Source: a bacterium
GTDB taxonomy: Bacteria; Actinomycetota; Acidimicrobiia; Acidimicrobiales; CATQHL01
DNA: 7,586 nucleotides
Direction of reading: 5' to 3'
NCBI GenBank assembly: GCA_028819945.1
Contig: JAPPKQ010000130.1
Coordinates: 1-7,586 of the forward strand
Shown piece by piece: positions 1-5,687 of the stretch. The translations under genes were made by a program, and so were the position numbers. Below the pieces are notes generated by a model. The model saw nothing but the letters and a program-made list of their open reading frames with translations. It made no database searches and had not been told where the DNA came from. Position 1 is the stretch's first letter. Each line of letters begins with the position of its first letter.

Positions 1-294
1 CAGCAGGACGCCGAGGACGCCGATGAGCACCAGGAGCGCCGTGGCCGCCCCGAGCCGGTGCCACCAGCGGAATCCCGCGCCGGCTCCGTAGCGGGCGCGC
101 TGGCGCCGGAACGGGTCCCGCCAGAGCGAGGTCGCGCTGCCCTGGCCGTGGTCGCCGCCGGCCGGTCGAGCAGCAGGAGGCTCGGCAGACTCCGGGCGCT
201 GGCTCGCAGGCGCGCCCTCTAGCGTGGAGGACGAGCCCAATGGTCCGGTGGTGGTGAGGTGTGCGGTGGCCGAGGCGAACACAGTCGAGTTCAC
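1..294 (-). CDS. Membrane-anchored protein of unknown function (N-terminal 98 residues, runs off the left edge)
   Basis: An open frame enters at the window edge and reads back to a GTG at 292-294. The visible 98 residues start with about 55 residues rich in Ala, Pro, Ser, Thr and Gly, probably disordered. A basic, aromatic patch follows (about residues 59-80, with RDPFRRQRARYG and FRWWHRL), then a hydrophobic run starting near residue 82 (ALLVLIGVLGVLL) that continues past the edge. By the positive-inside rule this looks like a signal anchor with a cytoplasmic N-terminus. About 84 of 98 codons end in G or C, far above chance, which is the main support for a real gene. No family can be named because the functional domain lies outside the window. 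The start is uncertain: GTG at 280-282 is an alternative, neither has a clear Shine-Dalgarno sequence, and the frame stays open upstream to a stop at 412-414. It is divergent from the PDZ/Lon-like gene. Confidence 0.62.
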   Translation of the reverse strand, partial: MNSTVFASATAHLTTTGPLGSSSTLEGAPASQRPESAEPPAARPAGGDHGQGSATSLWRDPFRRQRARYGAGAGFRWWHRLGAATALLVLIGVLGVLL

Positions 295-413
295 GCTAGC
301 GAGCTTGCTGGGTGGATCCCGGCACCGGGCGGGGAATCCGTGCGGCCGCTGACGGGAGTCGCCGCCACGATCGCCGCCGGCGACCGGTCGCGCCACGACC
401 CGTTCATCTAGTC
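295..413. other. Divergent intergenic spacer, likely promoters for both flanking genes
   Basis: This spacer separates the divergent membrane-protein gene from the protease gene, so promoters for both should lie here. I find no convincing -35/-10 pair and no strong Shine-Dalgarno sequence before either start. An 8-base palindrome, CGCTAGCG, covers 294-301. The protease frame is open back to a GTG at 312, but only about 22 of the 34 codons between 312 and 413 end in G or C, against nearly all of those from 414 onward, so this stretch reads as non-coding. Confidence 0.4.
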
Positions 414-1601
414 ATGGGCATCTACGGCCAGATCGCCGCCAGGATCGCCGCCGGGGGCCGGCGCCGTCCCCGCCGGTCTCTCCGGTCGGGCCTCGGCGCG
501 CTCCGCCGGCGCGGCGTGCGCGGTCTTGTCCTGGGGTTCTGGCGGATCTGCCGGCGGAACCCGCGCCGCTCGATCGGGATTGCCGCCGTCGTGGCCGTCG
601 TCGCCGCCGCGCTGCTGGTTCTGACCTTCGTCTCGGCCCCGTACTACGCCCTGTACCCGGGCGATGTGTACTCCGCCACCGGCGCCGTCTCCTCCGAGAG
701 CGAGACCACCTATGACCCCATGAGCCTCATCGGGTTCGTGACGATCTCGGCGCACCCGACCGAGTCGCTGTGGCAGTGGACGGTCGCCTATCTGGACGGC
801 TCCGCCGCGCTCCAGCACGAGGACGTCTTCAACCGGGGTTTGACGCCCCAGGAGCGCCGCAACACCGACGCCCGGTTGATGACCCGGTCCCAGGACGTCT
901 CGGTGTACGTGGCGCTGGCCGCGCTGGGCTACGACCTGCCCGACTCGCAGGTCGTCGTGAGCGGACTGATCCCCTGCATGCCGGCGGCGGAGCACATCTC
1001 CACCGGTGACGTGATCACGTCGGTCGGCGGCGAACCCGTGACCGAGTCCGGCGAGGTGTCGGCGGCGGTTCGGAGCCGCTCGGTGGGCGAGCTGGTCGAG
1101 TTCGGGCTCCGCCGGCAGGGCGAGACCGAGAGCGTGCTCGCGGACATCCGGCTGGGGTCCAGCGCCGACGAGTGCATCGATCCGGCCAACCGCACGTCGC
1201 TCGAGGACGAGCGTCCGCTGCTCGGGGTGATTCTGGCCAACGACGTCGGCGAGCTGGGGGTGGACATCGATTTCGCTACCGGCAACATCGCCGGCCCGTC
1301 GGCCGGTCTGGCGTTCGCCCTGTCGGTTGTGGACCTGCTGTCGCCCGGCGAGTTGACCGAGGGGCGTCCCGTGGCGGTGACCGGCACGATCTCGCCGGAC
1401 GGCTCGGTCGGGACCGTCGGCGGCATCGCCCAGAAGGTCCGGGCGGTGGAGAGCCGGAACTTCCGGTTGATGCTGGTACCGGAGGGGCAGTACGAGGAGG
1501 CGACTGCGGCGGCCTCGGACGCCCTCGAGATCGTGGAGGTCTCCTCCGTGTCCGAGGCCCTGGAGGCGGTGGCGCCGAACTGGTCCCCGCCGCAAGGCTG
1601 A
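414..1601 (+). CDS. PDZ and Lon-like (S16-type) membrane-anchored serine protease, YlbL/Rv3194c family
   Basis: This 395-residue protein is predicted to be an N-terminally anchored protease acting outside the cytoplasmic membrane. Residues 1-52 are strongly basic, and 54-73 form one transmembrane anchor (IGIAAVVAVVAAALLVLTFV). A PDZ-like domain lies at about 180-240 (HISTGDVITSVGGEPV), where the family binds peptide termini. The Lon-like proteolytic domain runs from about 263 to 390. It contains GPSAGL with the predicted nucleophile Ser296, the TGTISPDGSVGTVGGI segment, and QKV with Lys341. The 45-residue spacing matches the Lon Ser/Lys dyad, so the enzyme looks active; there is no ATPase domain, as is usual for this family. 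Cys188 and Cys254 both face the outside and could pair. The ATG at 414 was chosen over the in-frame GTG at 312 because GC-ending codons rise sharply there; no clear Shine-Dalgarno sequence precedes either. The natural substrate is unknown. The neighbouring UPF0182 gene is a known family association. Confidence 0.9.
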   Translation: MGIYGQIAARIAAGGRRRPRRSLRSGLGALRRRGVRGLVLGFWRICRRNPRRSIGIAAVVAVVAAALLVLTFVSAPYYALYPGDVYSATGAVSSESETTYDPMSLIGFVTISAHPTESLWQWTVAYLDGSAALQHEDVFNRGLTPQERRNTDARLMTRSQDVSVYVALAALGYDLPDSQVVVSGLIPCMPAAEHISTGDVITSVGGEPVTESGEVSAAVRSRSVGELVEFGLRRQGETESVLADIRLGSSADECIDPANRTSLEDERPLLGVILANDVGELGVDIDFATGNIAGPSAGLAFALSVVDLLSPGELTEGRPVAVTGTISPDGSVGTVGGIAQKVRAVESRNFRLMLVPEGQYEEATAAASDALEIVEVSSVSEALEAVAPNWSPPQG

Positions 1602-1622
1602 CGGCATCGTCCCGGTACCTGG

Positions 1623-1727
1623 ATGCCGCTGCCGAACGCCATACCATTGCCGATGGTGCAGATCCCAACGGTGCAGGACCCGATCCTGCAGATCCCAACC
1701 GTGCAGCTCCCAAGGTGCGTCTCGTGA
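1623..1727 (+). CDS. Possible 34-codon micro-ORF overlapping the DivIVA-like start
   Basis: An ATG at 1623 opens a 34-codon frame ending at TGA 1725-1727. The product is repetitive, alternating Val/Ile/Leu, Gln and Pro (MPLPNAIPLP, then VQIPTVQDPI and LQIPTVQLP). Its stop overlaps the likely GTG start of the next gene as GTGA, the arrangement seen in translationally coupled genes. About 29 of 34 codons end in G or C, like the real genes here, while the DivIVA frame over the same bases has many A/T-ending codons. Against it: no Shine-Dalgarno sequence precedes the ATG, the 15-base repeat alone could create both the pattern and the codon bias, and I know no matching family. It could be a leader peptide, a coupling ORF or chance. 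Confidence 0.22.
   Translation: MPLPNAIPLPMVQIPTVQDPILQIPTVQLPRCVS
1656..1715 (+). repeat. Four tandem 15-base units before the DivIVA-like gene
   Basis: Four back-to-back 15-base units are visible: 1656-1670 GTGCAGATCCCAACG, 1671-1685 GTGCAGGACCCGATC, 1686-1700 CTGCAGATCCCAACC and 1701-1715 GTGCAGCTCCCAAGG. Units 1 and 3 differ at two positions; units 2 and 4 are more diverged. Because 15 is a multiple of three, changes in copy number would preserve all reading frames. The last unit ends inside the AAGGTG that may serve as Shine-Dalgarno sequence for the GTG at 1724. The array may be a minisatellite in the leader, a set of binding sites for a regulator, or the coding part of the micro-ORF that covers it. 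Confidence 0.8.
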
Positions 1728-2410
1728 GTTCCGACGAGCCGGACCGGGCGCATCCGGCGCTCAGCCCCGATGCGGTGGCCGGGCGTGAGTTCGCCGCCGC
1801 CCGGAAGGGTTACGACCGTGCCGAGGTGCGGGCGTTCCTGACGACGGTGGCCGCCGAGTTGGCGGCGGTGTTCGAACGCATGAGCGAACTCGAACGGCTG
1901 GCGGCGCGTACGGCGATGACCGCTGATGATGCCGAGCCGTCGAATGCCGAAGCGCTGCTGGAGGCCGTCGCTGCGGAAGCCTGGCGCGATCAGGTACTGG
2001 CCGACCTGGATCGGCGTCGACGCGAGTTGAACAGCGAGGTGATGCGCCTGCGTGCCGGTCGGGACCGCCTGCGCGCCGATCTGGTCGAAGTGGCCGACGA
2101 ACTGGCCGATCAGTTGCGGCGCCTCGACGGCTCGTTGCAGGCCGCTCGCTCGGCCGGTGACCGCGCCGAGCAGAAGGTCACCTCCGAATCGCCGCGGAGT
2201 GCCGAGGAGTGGCGTGCCGAATTGGAGGCGGCGCGCCTCGCCGGGTTCGCCACAGTGGGCGCGGCTTCGGCGGCGGATCCCGATGTCGCAGCGACGACGC
2301 CCGGCGGCGACGTCGTGGAGGCTCTCGAGGTAGGTGAGCTCTTCGCCCGCTTGCGCGGCGAACGCTCCGAAGCCCCACGGGGCGACGACCAGGCCCAGGC
2401 GGACTCCTAG
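1724..2410 (+). CDS. DivIVA-domain coiled-coil protein
   Basis: This 228-residue soluble protein carries a DivIVA-type N-terminal segment at about residues 13-58. It has LSPDAV, then EFAAARKGYD and EVRAFL, matching the family pattern of an aromatic/basic tip followed by GYD..EV..FL. Two helical coiled-coil stretches follow, about 39-60 and 87-150, rich in Leu, Arg, Glu and Asp. A low-complexity Ala/Pro/Gly segment leads to a C-terminal helix with ELFARLR (205-211). DivIVA proteins bind curved membrane at poles and septa and recruit growth or division factors; here such a role is inferred. It is far smaller than the main actinobacterial DivIVA/Wag31 pattern with long coiled coils, so it is probably a paralogue. 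The GTG at 1724 is preferred because AAGGTG lies 6 bases upstream; GTG at 1715 is possible. The frame is open back to 1172, but poor codon bias between the stop at 1601 and 1724 argues against a longer protein. It is probably cotranscribed with the protease. Confidence 0.78.
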   Translation: MSSDEPDRAHPALSPDAVAGREFAAARKGYDRAEVRAFLTTVAAELAAVFERMSELERLAARTAMTADDAEPSNAEALLEAVAAEAWRDQVLADLDRRRRELNSEVMRLRAGRDRLRADLVEVADELADQLRRLDGSLQAARSAGDRAEQKVTSESPRSAEEWRAELEAARLAGFATVGAASAADPDVAATTPGGDVVEALEVGELFARLRGERSEAPRGDDQAQADS

Positions 2411-2515
2411 GGCCGCGCACCGGCCGCCCGGTCCGCTCCTCGCTGAGGGTGCCGGCCGCCACCGGAGCGCCGCCGGCGGCGGGTAAACCGGGTCGCCCGC
2501 AGTAGGCTGCCCGCC
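2411..2515. other. Intergenic spacer between the DivIVA-like and UPF0182 genes
   Basis: This 105-base GC-rich spacer contains a perfect 14-base palindrome at 2468-2481 (CGCCGCCGGCGGCG). It could fold into a short hairpin but has no T-run after it, so it is a weak terminator candidate. A promoter-like hexamer lies at its end. No Shine-Dalgarno sequence is visible before the ATG at 2516. Confidence 0.4.
2503..2508 (+). promoter_or_regulatory. Candidate -10 element TAGGCT for a leaderless UPF0182 transcript
   Basis: TAGGCT fits the actinobacterial -10 pattern TAnnnT and ends 7 bases before the ATG at 2516, which would place transcription start at or next to the A of the start codon. The absence of any purine-rich Shine-Dalgarno sequence fits a leaderless mRNA, common in Actinomycetota. 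No TTGACA-like -35 is visible at the expected distance (around 2480-2485). Confidence 0.45.
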
Positions 2516-5500
2516 ATGTCAGTGACAGGGCCGCGGGGTCCGGGCGGTCCGCGAACGCCTCCTGCGCCCGTCCGTTCCCGTCGCCTCCGGCGCAGCCTTT
2601 TCATTGCCATCGCCGCGGTGATCATCGTGCTGGTGTCGCTGCGCGGCGCCGCCAGCTTCTACACGGACTTCCTGTGGTTCGACGCCTTGGGCCAGGCCGA
2701 TGTCTGGCGCACGATCATCCTGTCCCGGATCGTGCTGGCTCTCATCTTCATCGCCGTCCTGTTTGCCCTCCTCTACGGGAACCTCACGATCGCCGACCGG
2801 ATGGCGCCCGCCCAGCGCCCGCGCGGTCCCGAGGAGGACGTGCTGGCCCGCTACCACGCCTCGATGGGGCAGCGCCCCCGCCTGGTCCGCCTCGGCGTGA
2901 CGCTGCTGTTCGCACTGCCGATCGGCGCCGGCGCGTCCGATCAGTGGGAGGAATGGCTCCTGCTGACCAACAGCGTCGAGTTCGGTGCCACCGATCCCAT
3001 CGATGCGCTGTGGTTCGGCAACGACGTCGGGTTCTACGTCTTCCAACTGCCGTTCCTCACCTACATCGTCAACTGGCTGTTCAACGTCGTCCTGCTGACC
3101 TTCTTCATCTCCGCCATCGCCCACTACGTGAACGGCGGGATCCGCTTCCAGAAGAAGGGCCAGCGCGTCACCCCCCAGGTGAAGGCGCATCTCTCGGTGC
3201 TGCTGGGGGCCCTGGCACTCATCAAGGCCGCCGACTACTTCCTGGGGCGCTACGAGCTGACGACGTCCACTTCCGGCGTCGTGGACGGCGCCACCTACAC
3301 CGACCTGAACGCCCGGCTGCCGGTGCACTGGCTGCTCATCCTGATCTCGCTGCTGGCGTTCGTCCTGCTGATCGTGAACATCCGCCTCAAGGGCTGGGTG
3401 CTGCCCACGCTGGCGGTCGGGCTCTGGGCCTTCGTGGCGATCGTGATGGGGGGAATTTACCCGCTCGTCATCCAGCGCCTGCGGGTGGAGCCGGCGGAAT
3501 CCACGCGTGAGCAGGAGTACATCGAGTACAACATCGCCTCCACGCGCCTGGCCATGGGACTCGACGACGTGAAGATCCGCACGTTCGACTCCACCGGCGG
3601 GCTGACCTACGACGCGGTCTCGCGCAGCGAGGACATCATCGGCAACCTGCCATTGCTGGATCCCGCGATCCTCCCGCTGACCTACGAGAACCGCGAGGGA
3701 GAGCGCAACTACTACCAGTTCTCCGAGGTGCTGGACGTGGACCGCTACGAGATCGACGGCCAGGTGACGCCGGTCGTATTGGGGGCGCGCCAGTTGAACC
3801 CCGGCAACCTCCCGCAGACCTCCTGGGAAGCCCGCACGCTCACGTTCACCCACGGTTTCGGGGTGGCCCTGGCGCCGGCCAACACCGTGGTGGCGGGGCT
3901 GCCCGACTTCCGCATCGGCAAGCTGCCGGTCACCAACACCTTGGACATCCCCCTCGACGAGCCCCGGCTGTACTACGGCGAGGAACTCGAGGGCTACGCC
4001 GTCGTCAAGACCGATCGCCAGGAGGTGGACGTGCCCACCGCCACCGGTGAGGAGGCGTCGTATACCTACCAGGGCGACGGCGGGGTGGAGATCGGCGGCT
4101 TCTTCCGGCAGGCGTCGTTCGCGTTGCGATTCTGGGAGGTGGACCCGCTGCTCTCGGGCTTCATCACCGAGGAGAGCAAGGTGATCTACGTACGCGACGT
4201 GCGCGCCCGCGTCAAGAAGCTGGCCCCGTTCCTGCACATCGACAACGATCCGTACCCGGTGCTGGCCCAGGGGCGGGTGCAGTACATCGTGGACGCCTAC
4301 ACGACCACGTCGAAATTCCCCTACGGCCAGCGCGCCGACACCGAGCAGCTCGGCGACAACAGCGGCCTGAGACATCGATTCAACTACGTGCGGAACTCGG
4401 TCAAGGCCGTGGTGGACGGGTTCGACGGCACCACCACGTTGTACGTCGTCGACCCTGACGATCCCATCCTGCGGGCCTACCGCAACATCTTCCCTGACCT
4501 CTTCGAGGACTTCGAGAACATGCCGGCGGAGCTCATGGAGCACATCCGCTATCCGGAGGATCTGTTCCGGGTGCAGACCAACGTCTGGGCCCGCTACCAG
4601 CTCGACAATCCCCAGGAGTTCTACGAGCAGGCCAAAGGCTGGTCCGTGGCTCAGGATCCCGGCGCGGTCACCGGCGTTCTCACCTCGCCGATCACCACGC
4701 CGGACGGTGTGGTGCAGCAGCCCTCCCGGGAGGCGCGCATCGACCCGTACTACCTGCTGACGCGCCTGCCCGAGGAGGACGATCAGGACTTCGTGATCCT
4801 GCGCTCGTACGTGCCGGTCTCCACCGAGGACACCCGGCGCGAGCTCACCGCCTTCATGGTCGGCAAGAGCGATCCGGACGAGTACGGCGAGCTGGTCGTG
4901 TACAAGGTCGAACCGCTCGGTCTGACCGACGGACCGGCGCTGGTGAACTCGAAGATCCAGAGCGATCCCAGCATCTCGCGGGTGGTGACGCTGCTCAACC
5001 AGCAGGGCTCGCGGGTTGAGTTCGGTGACCTGGTGCTCGTGCCGGTGGAGGATTCGATCCTCTACGTGCGGCCGCTGTACGTGGTGGCGCAGAGCCCGCC
5101 GGTGCCCGAGTTGCAGCAGGTGATCGCCGTACTCGGTGAACGGGTGGTCATGTGTCCCACGCTGGACGAGGCGCTGCGCGGCCTGTTCGGTCTGACCCTG
5201 GTGTCGGACTCCCAGGACGCATCGGCGTCGAGTTGCGTGGGCAACACGGCAGGGCTGGCAGCGGAGATCGCGGCCGCCGAACCTGATCCCGAGCCGCCGG
5301 CTCCCGCCGAGCCCGCTCCCGCTCCTACACCGCCCGAGCCGGCTCCCGCTCCTGCCCCGCCGTTGCCACCGGGCGACGTGCCCGACGCGGTCGGTGGTCT
5401 GCTCGAGCAGGCGGTGGAGCTATTCGCCGAGGCCGACGCGGCGCTGCGGGACGGCCGCCTCGACCTCTACCAGCAGCGCATCGACGAGGCCGAGGAACTG

Positions 5501-5539
5501 ATCCGCCGCGCCAGCGAGGAGCTGGGCGGCTCGCTGTAG
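2516..5539 (+). CDS. UPF0182 (COG1615, PF03699) integral membrane protein
   Basis: This 1007-residue protein has the usual length of the family (Rv3193c and Rv0064 in M. tuberculosis are similar); its biochemical role is unknown. After a Pro/Arg-rich cytoplasmic start, seven hydrophobic segments lie near residues 28-42, 67-87, 123-141, 178-200, 222-243, 271-290 and 295-315. The family signature FYTDFLWFDALGQ is at 48-60, between the first two. From about 320 a large, mainly polar domain follows, predicted to be extracytoplasmic, with family-like stretches such as REGERNYYQFSEV and QASFALRFWEVDPLL. The only two cysteines, Cys880 and Cys907, lie in its last part. Residues about 921-955 form a Pro/Ala/Glu-rich linker, followed by a C-terminal helical segment (about 960-1007) of the sort the family carries. 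The ATG at 2516 lies before the first membrane segment. It follows the DivIVA-like gene by 105 bases and probably has its own promoter. The frame is intact. Confidence 0.93.
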   Translation: MSVTGPRGPGGPRTPPAPVRSRRLRRSLFIAIAAVIIVLVSLRGAASFYTDFLWFDALGQADVWRTIILSRIVLALIFIAVLFALLYGNLTIADRMAPAQRPRGPEEDVLARYHASMGQRPRLVRLGVTLLFALPIGAGASDQWEEWLLLTNSVEFGATDPIDALWFGNDVGFYVFQLPFLTYIVNWLFNVVLLTFFISAIAHYVNGGIRFQKKGQRVTPQVKAHLSVLLGALALIKAADYFLGRYELTTSTSGVVDGATYTDLNARLPVHWLLILISLLAFVLLIVNIRLKGWVLPTLAVGLWAFVAIVMGGIYPLVIQRLRVEPAESTREQEYIEYNIASTRLAMGLDDVKIRTFDSTGGLTYDAVSRSEDIIGNLPLLDPAILPLTYENREGERNYYQFSEVLDVDRYEIDGQVTPVVLGARQLNPGNLPQTSWEARTLTFTHGFGVALAPANTVVAGLPDFRIGKLPVTNTLDIPLDEPRLYYGEELEGYAVVKTDRQEVDVPTATGEEASYTYQGDGGVEIGGFFRQASFALRFWEVDPLLSGFITEESKVIYVRDVRARVKKLAPFLHIDNDPYPVLAQGRVQYIVDAYTTTSKFPYGQRADTEQLGDNSGLRHRFNYVRNSVKAVVDGFDGTTTLYVVDPDDPILRAYRNIFPDLFEDFENMPAELMEHIRYPEDLFRVQTNVWARYQLDNPQEFYEQAKGWSVAQDPGAVTGVLTSPITTPDGVVQQPSREARIDPYYLLTRLPEEDDQDFVILRSYVPVSTEDTRRELTAFMVGKSDPDEYGELVVYKVEPLGLTDGPALVNSKIQSDPSISRVVTLLNQQGSRVEFGDLVLVPVEDSILYVRPLYVVAQSPPVPELQQVIAVLGERVVMCPTLDEALRGLFGLTLVSDSQDASASSCVGNTAGLAAEIAAAEPDPEPPAPAEPAPAPTPPEPAPAPAPPLPPGDVPDAVGGLLEQAVELFAEADAALRDGRLDLYQQRIDEAEELIRRASEELGGSL

Positions 5540-5571
5540 CCGCGGTCGGCCGAGCCCACGGCTGTCCTCGA

Positions 5572-5587
5572 GTCATTCCGGCGCAGG
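5572..5587 (+). repeat. Partial copy of palindromic repeat (left half)
   Basis: GTCATTCCGGCGCAGG is identical to the first 16 bases of the full copy at 5617. The right half (GCCGGAATCCAG) is missing and replaced by unrelated sequence, so this copy cannot form the hairpin. It lies 45 bases before the full copy in the same orientation. Confidence 0.7.
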
Positions 5588-5616
5588 GCCTCGCACCCGA
5601 GTCCTGCTCACTGCTC

Positions 5617-5643
5617 GTCATTCCGGCGCAGGCCGGAATCCAG
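5617..5643 (+). repeat. Palindromic repeat, full copy; possible bidirectional terminator
   Basis: The 27-base unit has a left half GTCATTCCGGC, a central GCAG and a right half GCCGGAATCCAG. ATTCCGGC (5620-5627) pairs perfectly with GCCGGAAT (5632-5639) around a 4-base loop. Short intergenic repeats of the general form ATTCC(C/G)G...C(C/G)GGAAT are widespread in bacteria, such as dRS3 in Neisseria; this one resembles them in form only. Lying between convergent genes, the hairpin could help end both transcripts, although no T-run follows on either strand. Confidence 0.72.
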
Positions 5644-5687
5644 GCCTGCTCAGCTATGCGCGGGCGGCGTCCGGTAGTCCGACAATC

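Larger units (their letters stand above)
5540..5687. other. Convergent intergenic spacer with palindromic repeats
   Basis: The UPF0182 gene and the acyl-CoA ligase gene end towards each other here. The spacer contains one full and one partial copy of a palindromic repeat (annotated separately) and several CTGCTCA heptamers. No gene is visible. No hairpin with a following T-run appears on either strand, so termination, if intrinsic, would have to use the repeat hairpin at 5620-5639. Confidence 0.5.

Noticed and set aside
312..413. GTG at 312 as the protease start
   Set aside because: The added 34 codons have clearly lower third-position GC than those after 414 and no Shine-Dalgarno sequence; they would add only a basic tail to an already basic N-terminus.
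408..1607. 399-codon open frame on the minus strand opposite the protease gene
   Set aside because: It is antisense to a protein with intact protease motifs; the product is a low-complexity Arg/Gly/His-rich sequence expected from GC-rich codon bias.
1656..1715. CRISPR array
   Set aside because: The units are 15 bases and contiguous with no spacers, and no cas genes are nearby.
1172..1723. Possible longer DivIVA-like protein or a frameshift fusion with the protease, since its frame stays open upstream
   Set aside because: The protease reads to a normal end of its domain at 1601, and codons in the DivIVA frame between 1602 and 1723 often end in A or T, unlike coding sequence here.
2468..2481. 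14-base palindrome as a terminator after the DivIVA-like gene
   Set aside because: It has no T-run and almost no loop; such GC palindromes are common by chance at this composition.
2519..4543. 674-codon open frame on the minus strand opposite the UPF0182 gene
   Set aside because: It is the mirror frame of a strongly GC-biased real gene; the product is a composition-driven His/Asp/Gly/Arg-rich sequence with no domain, while the plus strand encodes a recognisable family.
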